DNA of 64,000 nt from Lachnospiraceae bacterium (GTDB taxonomy: Bacteria; Bacillota; Clostridia; Lachnospirales; Lachnospiraceae). Location: contig JAFRLH010000077.1 of the NCBI GenBank assembly GCA_017431345.1, positions 1-64,000 of the forward strand. Reading direction: 5' to 3'. The translations under genes were made by a program, and so were the position numbers. Below the pieces are notes generated by a model that had not been told where the DNA came from, made no database searches, and saw nothing but the letters and a program-made list of their open reading frames with translations. Shown here one piece after another: positions 58,309-64,000 of the stretch; position 1 is the stretch's first letter, and each line of letters starts with the position of its first letter.

Positions 58309-59898
58309 ATGTTGAAATCAAGATTAAGTGTTATAGCAATCATCCTTTTCCTTGGCATTGCAACTCCGATAAATGTGCAGGCAGAGAAAAAAGGCTATAT
58401 TGGTGCAGAGGCAGAATATGGCTTTCACAGCGGAGGAGAGAATGTCCAGTATACATTGGATGATTCCGGGGTCCTGACCATTACCGGTGAACGCAAAATG
58501 CAGGACAATTCATCTTTCAGTATTCTCGTCAACGATAAAGACAAGGTCAGGGAGATCATTATCGAAGAAGGCGTAACGAACGTTGGCGATCATGTGTTTT
58601 CTTCCTTTTACAATTTGGAGAAGGTAACCCTTCCGAAAAGTATAGAGGTAATAGGGGAATCTTCGTTTTACAAGTGTGAGAAACTGAAGAGCATCGTGAT
58701 TCCGGAAGGTGTGAAGACCATTAAGAAAGATGCTTTTGACAATTGCCTGAGTCTGAGCCAGGTATCCTTTCCGGACAGCCTGGAAAGGATAGAAGACTGG
58801 GCGTTTCAGGCGGCCCCTTTGAAGACGGTTGTGATCCCCAAAAACGTCTCATTCATAGGTACGTATAATTTCTATGGCCTGTCTTCCGTCAGCGTTGCGA
58901 AAGAGAATACTACGTTCGACAGCAGGAATAACTGTAATGCAATCATTGAGACGGACAGTGATAAGCTGCTGGTTGGTTCCAATAGTACTGTGATTCCTTC
59001 AACTGTTGCATCAATTGGAGAAAGAGCATTTGCGGGCTGCGGTAAATCCAGCTTTGTAATCCCGTCAACTGTCAGGGAAGTTGGAAAGTATGCATTTGAA
59101 GGTTCCGGGTTTACCAGTTTTACCGTTCCCGGAAACATCACATATATTAATGAGAATGTGTTTAGCGGATGTAAGAATCTCAAAAGCGTTACATTTTCAG
59201 AGGGCGTGAAAGAGATCGGAGAAATGGCATTTTATAACTGTGATGCATTGCAGAGTATTTCACTTCCCAAAAGCATAGAACTTATCAATTCCCGTGCATT
59301 TTCCGGATGCCCGAATCTGAAGACTGTGAATTATGCCGGTACGGATCAGCAATGGAAGGGAGTAAATATTAATCTTCTCAGTGATGCAGTCAGCGGTTAT
59401 AAAGCGTGGTATCCAAAGGCAATAGCATCACTGAATGAGGATGAGATTTCTGAAGTGGATTATTTGCTCAGTGCTGCGATTAAGACAGCTTCCGATAATT
59501 CGAACACAAAGAAAGACACAAAGAAAGAAACAAAGAAGGACACCAAAACAGACACAAAGAAAGATACAAAGAAAGACACTGCCACAGTCACCAGGAAAGC
59601 CAACACCCTCAAAGTAAAAGCGAAGAAGCCAAGCCTTAAGTACAAGAAGCTGAAGAAAAAGAAACTGACCATCAAGAAGGCGAAGGCATTCACAATTAAG
59701 AAGGCGGAGGGCAAGGTTACTTTTAAGAAGCTCAAAGGCAATAAAAAGATCAAAATCAATAAGAAGAGCGGTGTGATTACCGTCAAGAAAGGACTGAAGA
59801 AGGGATCCTATCCTTTGAAGGTGAAAGTAACCGCTGCCGGGAATGCAGATTATAAGGCGGGAAGCAAGACGGTAACAGTGAAGATAAAAGTGAAATAA
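58309..59898 (+). CDS. BspA-type leucine-rich-repeat surface protein
   Basis: 529 residues. A signal peptide (about 1-25) is followed by a starter beta segment and six to seven LRR_5 (BspA/TpLRR) repeats at about residues 80-345, seen as repeated IPEGVKTIKKDAFDNC-like units ending in phenylalanine-containing loops. A KKDTKKETKKDTKTDTK linker (about 400-423) leads to a Lys-rich beta domain (TVKKGLKKGSYPLKVKV, KAGSKTVTVKIKVK). Such proteins are secreted or wall-bound and often bind host factors. No LPXTG anchor is seen. AAGGAAGG precedes the ATG. Confidence 0.88.
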   Translation: MLKSRLSVIAIILFLGIATPINVQAEKKGYIGAEAEYGFHSGGENVQYTLDDSGVLTITGERKMQDNSSFSILVNDKDKVREIIIEEGVTNVGDHVFSSFYNLEKVTLPKSIEVIGESSFYKCEKLKSIVIPEGVKTIKKDAFDNCLSLSQVSFPDSLERIEDWAFQAAPLKTVVIPKNVSFIGTYNFYGLSSVSVAKENTTFDSRNNCNAIIETDSDKLLVGSNSTVIPSTVASIGERAFAGCGKSSFVIPSTVREVGKYAFEGSGFTSFTVPGNITYINENVFSGCKNLKSVTFSEGVKEIGEMAFYNCDALQSISLPKSIELINSRAFSGCPNLKTVNYAGTDQQWKGVNINLLSDAVSGYKAWYPKAIASLNEDEISEVDYLLSAAIKTASDNSNTKKDTKKETKKDTKTDTKKDTKKDTATVTRKANTLKVKAKKPSLKYKKLKKKKLTIKKAKAFTIKKAEGKVTFKKLKGNKKIKINKKSGVITVKKGLKKGSYPLKVKVTAAGNADYKAGSKTVTVKIKVK

Positions 59899-59923
59899 GA
59901 GGAAGGAAAGGACGATGAAAGGA

Positions 59924-59985
59924 GTGTCATCCTGAGCCTGTCGAAGGATCCACCGCTTTAAACTTGCGGTTTTAGCGGAACCGAA
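59924..59985 (+). repeat. TGTCATCCTGAG-type dispersed repeat, copy before recA
   Basis: GTGTCATCCTGAGCCTGTCG, GAAGGATCCACCGC and TTGCGGTTTTAGCGGAACC make this the most complete family member here. It follows the BspA-type gene. Confidence 0.75.
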
Positions 59986-60060
59986 GAAAGCGAAACAAAA
60001 GACCGCAAAAACCGATTGACGGAAGCCGGAAACAAGTTTACAATACTTTTACAGACATCA

Positions 60061-60091
60061 GGGGAGTACATAATTGCATGTACTCCCCTTT
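60061..60091 (+). terminator. Hairpin upstream of recA
   Basis: GGGGAGTACAT, AATTGC and ATGTACTCCCC form a perfect 11-bp stem followed by TTTC. The T-run is short, but this may terminate transcripts from the BspA-type gene. Confidence 0.6.
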
Positions 60092-60146
60092 CGCGCACTT
60101 ACAGGACCGGCAGCGTTCATACCGCCGCAGGCCCCCGAAAAAGTAC

Positions 60147-60194
60147 TTGACATCAGGGAACCATGCGTGTATTATAAAAACGAACATAAGTTCG
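60147..60194 (+). promoter_or_regulatory. recA promoter with LexA box
   Basis: TTGACA (60147-60152) and TATTAT (60170-60175) have a 17-base spacer. CGAACATAAGTTCG (60181-60194) is a perfect match to the Gram-positive SOS box (CGAAC-N4-GTTCG) and sits at the expected transcript start. LexA should repress recA until DNA damage, as known for this motif. Confidence 0.92.
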
Positions 60195-60211
60195 ATTAAC
60201 GGGAGGAAGCT

Positions 60212-61255
60212 ATGGCAAAGGAAGACAAGCTCAAAGCATTGGATGCAGCTGTTACACAGATCGAAAAAGCATATGGAAAGGGCTCCGTCATGCGTCTTGG
60301 GGATGCATCAGCCCATATGAATATAGAAACAATCCCCACCGGCTCCCTGAGCCTTGACCTGGCACTCGGCCTCGGCGGCATTCCCCGCGGCAGGATCATT
60401 GAGATCTACGGCCCGGAATCCAGCGGTAAGACGACCGTTGCTCTTCATATGATCGCAGAGGTACAGCGGAGAGAAGGCATCGCCGGTTTTATCGATGCGG
60501 AGCATGCGCTCGATCCCGTTTATGCGAAGAATATCGGTGTGGATATCGACAATCTGTATATTTCCCAGCCTGACTCCGGAGAGCAGGCACTGGAGATCGC
60601 AGAGACGATGGTGCGTTCCGGTGCGCTTGATATCGTTGTTATTGACTCTGTTGCCGCTCTGGTACCGAAGGCGGAGATCGATGGGGATATGGGAGATGCA
60701 CATGTCGGCCTGCAGGCCAGACTGATGTCCCAGGCGCTCAGAAAACTCACTGCGGTTATCTCACGTTCGAACTGCGTTGTCATTTTCATCAACCAGCTGC
60801 GTGAGAAAGTCGGCGTTATGTTCGGAAATCCCGAAACGACTACCGGCGGCCGTGCGCTGAAATTCTATTCGTCCGTGCGTATGGATGTGCGCCGTACGGA
60901 ATCTTTAAAGCAGAGCGGTGAAGTGATCGGAAACCATGTCCGTGTGAAGGTCGTGAAGAATAAAGTCGCGCCGCCTTTCAGGGAGGCTGAATTTGATATT
61001 ATGTTCGGAAAAGGAATTTCCAAAGAAGGAGATATCCTTGATCTGGCAGCCAAAGTCGATATCGTTGAGAAGAGCGGTGCATGGTATTCCTACGGCGGGA
61101 GCCGGATCGGCCAGGGTAGAGAGAACGCGAAGCAGTATCTGACAGCCAATCCCGCAGTGATGTTCGAGATCGAGCAGAAAGTGAGAGAGCATTACGGACT
61201 GCCGACAGAGGAGATGCCGGAGGAGTTGAAGGCTGCAGAGACAGCAGAGGAATAA
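60212..61255 (+). CDS. recA: Recombinase RecA
   Basis: A 347-residue ATP-dependent recombinase and LexA coprotease activator. Walker A is GPESSGKTT, the Walker B-like segment is [12 protein letters not shown], loop L2 includes [21 protein letters not shown], and the C-terminus is acidic. Standard length. GGGAGG precedes the ATG. Regulated by the LexA box just upstream. Confidence 0.97.
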   Translation: MAKEDKLKALDAAVTQIEKAYGKGSVMRLGDASAHMNIETIPTGSLSLDLALGLGGIPRGRIIEIYGPESSGKTTVALHMIAEVQRREGIAGFIDAEHALDPVYAKNIGVDIDNLYISQPDSGEQALEIAETMVRSGALDIVVIDSVAALVPKAEIDGDMGDAHVGLQARLMSQALRKLTAVISRSNCVVIFINQLREKVGVMFGNPETTTGGRALKFYSSVRMDVRRTESLKQSGEVIGNHVRVKVVKNKVAPPFREAEFDIMFGKGISKEGDILDLAAKVDIVEKSGAWYSYGGSRIGQGRENAKQYLTANPAVMFEIEQKVREHYGLPTEEMPEELKAAETAEE

Positions 61256-61339
61256 TAAGTATTAGTTCAGGCAGGAGATTCTTGCCTGGTGCCAGGAATT
61301 CGATTTCAATCAGACCATCATTGGGAGAGAAGGATACAG

Positions 61340-61374
61340 CGCCCTTCACGGAGAGATCCGTGGAGGGCGTTTTT
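61340..61374 (+). terminator. recA terminator
   Basis: CGCCCTTCACGGA (61340-61352) pairs with TCCGTGGAGGGCG (61357-61369) around GAGA, with one mismatch, followed by T5. Confidence 0.88.
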
Positions 61375-61463
61375 CAGGAAAGAAAGCAATGAATATTTGA
61401 AATTAAGCGACTAAATAATAGTTGCAAGTAGAGGCATGACATAGTAGAATTGAGGAGGAAACA

Positions 61464-61719
61464 TTGAGCAGAAAAGAGAAATTAATCCAGAAACTCAAAT
61501 CTGGCAGTTTGGATTTTACTATTGACGATGCGGAGATCTTGCTATCTTATTGCGGTTATTCCGTCGATCATAAAGGAAAGACCGGCGGATCAAGAATAAG
61601 ATTTTATAATCCGGAGACGGGAAGAAAAATATTAATGCACAGACCGCACTCGGAAATGGTTTAAACGCTATCAGATCAGAGAATTGATCGCACATTTGGA
61701 GGGAGAAGAGCTGATATGA
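61464..61719 (+). pseudogene. hicA: hicA toxin gene with a frameshift
   Basis: Starting at TTG 61464 behind GAGGAGG, the frame codes a HicA-like mRNA interferase (LLSYCGYSVDHKGKTGGSRI, ILMHRPH) but stops at 61662-61664 after 66 residues. The +1 frame continues at once with KRYQIRELIAHLEGEELI, the expected HicA C-terminus, and ends with TGA at 61717-61719 overlapping the hicB ATG. One extra base in GGTTTAAACG therefore explains the break. The toxin is probably inactivated or truncated. A sequencing error or +1 recoding at GTT-TAA is also possible. Confidence 0.75.
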
Positions 61720-62063
61720 ACAATACGGTTATGTACAAAGGCTATGTAGGAAGCGTTGACTTTTCAGCGGAGGATCAATTGCTGTTCGGAAAAGTACAGG
61801 GAATCCGTTCTTCGATCTCCTATGAAGGCAAAAGTGTAAAAGAGTTGATCGAAGACTTCCGGGGGGCAGTAGATGATTACCTGGAGATGTGCAGAGACGA
61901 AGGAACCGAACCGGAGATTCCCTATAAAGGCAGCCTGAATATCCGTCTGGGGAGAGATCTGCATCGGGATGCAGCTGTCTATGCAATGTCAAAAAACATG
62001 TCACTAAACAGCTTTATCCAAATTGCGGTAAAAGAAAAACTGGAAAAAGTAATCATAGAATGA
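61716..62063 (+). CDS. hicB: HicB-family antitoxin
   Basis: A 115-residue antitoxin. The N-terminal partial RNase H-like domain (YKGYVGSVDFSAEDQLLFGK) is followed by a ribbon-helix-helix/HicB C-terminal DNA-binding part (SLNIRLGRDLHRDAAVYAMS). It would neutralise HicA and repress the operon. Intact here, while the toxin frame is broken. GGAGGGAGAAG precedes the ATG. Confidence 0.88.
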   Translation: MNNTVMYKGYVGSVDFSAEDQLLFGKVQGIRSSISYEGKSVKELIEDFRGAVDDYLEMCRDEGTEPEIPYKGSLNIRLGRDLHRDAAVYAMSKNMSLNSFIQIAVKEKLEKVIIE

Positions 62064-62178
62064 CCCGAATGAACAGAGAGTATCATCGAAAACGATCATA
62101 GGAGATGTCCGAAAATGAAAAAAGCAGCCTGATCTGCGGATGCAGACCGGCCGCCTCGTTGATTTAAAAATGTAATCA

Positions 62179-62784
62179 TCAAACCCCGAGCAGTCTCTTC
62201 AGCTCGGCCAGAAAATCCGGGAATTCCGTGAAATGCGGGAGATCCGGATTATCTTTTATGATTGCTTCCGTGCTACGGAACAGGATACCTGCGCGGCTCG
62301 CCCTGATCATGGCAAGATCATTGAAGCTGTCGCCGGCGGCGATCGTCTCGAATCCCATGGACTGCAGACCCCTGACGGAAGTCAGCTTGGAATTCTCGCA
62401 GCGCATGATATGTCTGCGGATCATTCCGTCCGGACCAACATCCAGCGTGTTGCAGAACAGTGTTGGCCAGCCGAGCTTCTCGATCAGCGGCTTTGCGAAC
62501 TGGTCGAAAGTATCGCTGAGGATGATCAAGCGGGTGAGGGTACGCAGTTCGTCCAGAAATTCCCTTGCGCCGGGCAGCGGATCCATCGTCGCGATGACAT
62601 CCTGGATCTGCTTCAGGCCATAGCCGCGCTCTCTCAGTATGTTGAGACGGTATTCCATCAGTTTGTTGTAATCCGGTTCATCTCTTGTTGTTCTTCTCAG
62701 TTCCGGGATTCCGGTCGCTTCGGCAAATGTGATCCATACTTCGGGTACAAGAACGCCTTCCATATCCAGACAAACGACATCCAT
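62179..62784 (-). CDS. thrH: ThrH-type phosphoserine phosphatase/homoserine phosphotransferase
   Basis: A 201-residue HAD-family enzyme. HAD motif I is CLDMEGVLVPE (DxE form), motif II is IILSDTF, and the C-terminal motif is AAGDSFNDLAM. The DMEGV start and length match ThrH, which dephosphorylates phosphoserine and can transfer phosphate to homoserine. AAAAGGAG precedes the ATG. It would link to serine/glycine or threonine metabolism. The preferred substrate is not visible. Confidence 0.88.
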   Translation of the reverse strand: MDVVCLDMEGVLVPEVWITFAEATGIPELRRTTRDEPDYNKLMEYRLNILRERGYGLKQIQDVIATMDPLPGAREFLDELRTLTRLIILSDTFDQFAKPLIEKLGWPTLFCNTLDVGPDGMIRRHIMRCENSKLTSVRGLQSMGFETIAAGDSFNDLAMIRASRAGILFRSTEAIIKDNPDLPHFTEFPDFLAELKRLLGV

Positions 62785-62948
62785 TTTTCATTAACTCCTT
62801 TTTACAAGACAGTACTGTAACGCTTTAAATAGATAAAATTTCAAATGCTTAAAAAGAATAATAGCATAGATCGTTTTGTTTTTCTATAGAAAAATGATTT
62901 GTTTGTTTGTACAGGCTTATGCCTGTTGCTGCCAAATGGAGGGAAAGA

Positions 62949-63132
62949 GTGACCTGAAAAGCAGGGAAGGCGGGATCAGGTCACAGAGAAGAGCGGAAAA
63001 GCAGGCTGGCGGAGGGAAAAGAGTGACCTGAAAAGCAAGGAAGGCGGGATCAGGTCACGAAGAGGAGCGGAAAAGCAAGCTGGCAGAGGGAAAAGAGTGA
63101 CCTGAAAAGGAGGAAAGGAAGAAACAGGTCAC
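62949..63132. repeat. 74-bp-period array of 36-bp GTGACCTG hairpins, locus C
   Basis: Three 36-bp units at 62949-62984, 63023-63058 and 63097-63132 start GTGACCTGAAAA and end CAGGTCAC, exactly 74 bp apart. Units 1 and 2 share the centre GGAAGGCGGGATCAGGTCAC. The purine-rich 38-bp spacers are near-copies (GGGAAAAGA at the end). It lies between the divergent thrH and rsmE genes. Confidence 0.88.
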
Positions 63133-63274
63133 AGAGAAGTAAGGAAAAGCAGGAGGCGGCGTGAAAAAACAAAGTTCACAAAAGCAGGGAAGTATGTTAA
63201 GATGAATGGTCGATGGGTGACCGGCACTATACAGGCTGGTCCGCAGATTACCGCAAAAACGAAGGGATACAGCC

Positions 63275-64000
63275 ATGTTTCACTGCTTTGTGCCGGAAGC
63301 CGGTCCCGGAATCATAAGGATCACCGGAAAGGATATGCATCATATTAAAAATGTACTGCGCATGAAGCAGGGGGAAGCACTCTGCGTCAGCAACGGCAGG
63401 GATCTTGATTTTTACTGCACGGTGATCGGATTCGAGGATGATGCAGTCCTGGTGCAGACAGATCATGAAGCCGGACTGGCGGCCGAACTGCCCTCGGATA
63501 TCATCCTTTATCAGGGACTCCCGAAAGCCGACAAAATGGAATTCATCATTCAGAAGGCGGTCGAACTGGGCGCCGCGGGCATCGTCCCGGTAGCGATGAA
63601 GCGTTCGGTCGTAAAGCTGGATGAAAAGAAGCAGGAAAAGAAACTGGCAAGATGGCAGTCTATCGCGGAAAGCGCAGCGGGGCAGTGCGGAAGAGTGCGG
63701 GTGCCGGAGATTTATCCGGTATGTACGATCGCACAGGCTGTGGAAAATGTAAAGACGGACGCTGACATGATTCTCGTTCCCTATGAGAGTGCGGAAGGCA
63801 TGCAGGGGACGAAAAAAGCGCTGGAAGATGTCCGGTCGGGAATGAAGATCGCAGTGTTTATCGGGCCGGAAGGCGGTTTTGAATCAGCGGAAATAGAAAT
63901 GTTGAAGGAAGCCGGCGCCGGGATTGTCAGTCTTGGTCACAGGATCCTTCGTACAGAAACTGCCGGACTCGCGGCGATCACGATGCTGATGATCCGGCTG
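63275..64000 (+). CDS. rsmE: 16S rRNA (uracil-1498-N3)-methyltransferase, 3' truncated by window
   Basis: The frame is open from ATG 63275 to the last base (242 codons, no stop), so the gene runs off the window. It is a SPOUT-class methyltransferase that modifies U1498 of 16S rRNA. Motifs are MHHIKNVLRMKQGE, a PUA-like N-terminal domain, KADKMEFIIQKAVELG, FIGPEGGFESAEI and SLGHRILRTETAGLAAITM. Only a few residues should be missing. GAAGGGA lies before the ATG. Confidence 0.93.
   Translation, partial: MFHCFVPEAGPGIIRITGKDMHHIKNVLRMKQGEALCVSNGRDLDFYCTVIGFEDDAVLVQTDHEAGLAAELPSDIILYQGLPKADKMEFIIQKAVELGAAGIVPVAMKRSVVKLDEKKQEKKLARWQSIAESAAGQCGRVRVPEIYPVCTIAQAVENVKTDADMILVPYESAEGMQGTKKALEDVRSGMKIAVFIGPEGGFESAEIEMLKEAGAGIVSLGHRILRTETAGLAAITMLMIRL

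Noticed and set aside
61640-61670. TTTAAAC as a -1 programmed frameshift heptamer in hicA
   Set aside because: The zero frame reads GTT TAA ACG, so the heptamer is not in the X XXY YYZ phase, and the needed shift is +1, not -1.

Overview
The window looks like a chromosomal segment of an anaerobic Gram-positive bacterium of class Clostridia, most likely a Lachnospirales-type gut organism (inference). The evidence is the gene order cmk-ispH-rpsA and cysS-mrnC-rlmB, a split glycine dehydrogenase (gcvPA/gcvPB) behind a tandem glycine riboswitch, FeoA-FeoA-FeoB with a Cys-rich FeoB-associated peptide, ferredoxin-linked 2-oxoacid oxidoreductases, a glycyl radical enzyme with its activase, a BspA-type leucine-rich-repeat surface protein with a Lys-rich tail, and a LexA box of Gram-positive type at recA. 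No rRNA, tRNA, transposase, prophage or CRISPR array was seen.

Layout. 0.1-6.2 kb: a five-gene oligopeptide/dipeptide ABC importer behind a near-consensus promoter and a long AT-rich leader with a perfect 12-bp inverted repeat. 6.3-14.1 kb: amino-acid fermentation block with arylacetate-CoA ligase (paaK) and indolepyruvate:ferredoxin oxidoreductase (iorBA) on the minus strand, divergent from a four-subunit 2-oxoacid:ferredoxin oxidoreductase (porCDAB-like). 14.4-19.5 kb: an XRE-Uma2 fusion, an HI0933-type flavoprotein, cmk, ispH and ribosomal protein S1. 19.5-27.8 kb: glycine riboswitch, gcvT-gcvH-gcvPA-gcvPB-lpd-lplA and ansA. 27.9-33.7 kb: a DUF362-type protein, a glycyl-radical activase and a 989-residue glycyl radical enzyme with an SCP2-like N-terminal extension. 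33.8-38.9 kb: lipoprotein, glyS, cysS, mrnC, rlmB. 39.4-43.9 kb: methionine synthesis (metF, a stand-alone MetH reactivation-domain protein, metH). 44.1-49.3 kb: SLC13/ArsB-type permease, TetR regulator, a large Fe-S/FAD oxidoreductase and a HypA homologue. 49.5-53.9 kb: a PRTase-like protein, the feo operon and an HMA-domain protein. 54.2-58.0 kb: a decayed surface-protein fragment, a lipoprotein barnase with barstar, a rhomboid-like membrane protein and a lysA-type decarboxylase. 58.3-64.0 kb: BspA-like surface protein, recA, a frameshifted hicA with hicB, thrH and rsmE (cut by the window end).

The genes suggest a peptide- and amino-acid-fermenting anaerobe. Peptides are imported, aromatic and other amino acids pass through 2-oxoacids to acyl-CoA and then acids with ATP gain, and glycine is cleaved to one-carbon units that feed folate and methionine synthesis (metF/metH).

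The most striking feature is between the genes. Almost every intergenic gap carries its own short repeat system: 36-bp hairpins spaced at exactly 74 bp at three separate loci, two opposed arrays with an exact 42-bp period upstream of the glycyl radical enzyme, a 37-bp array of alternating unit types, a 54-bp array, a 25-bp array, GGGGACGG-type hairpins, and a TGTCATCCTGAG-type dispersed repeat. Some repeats reach into coding sequence (metH, tetR), and several proteins carry in-frame tandem expansions (IorB, Lpd, the flavoprotein, the binding protein, the barnase).
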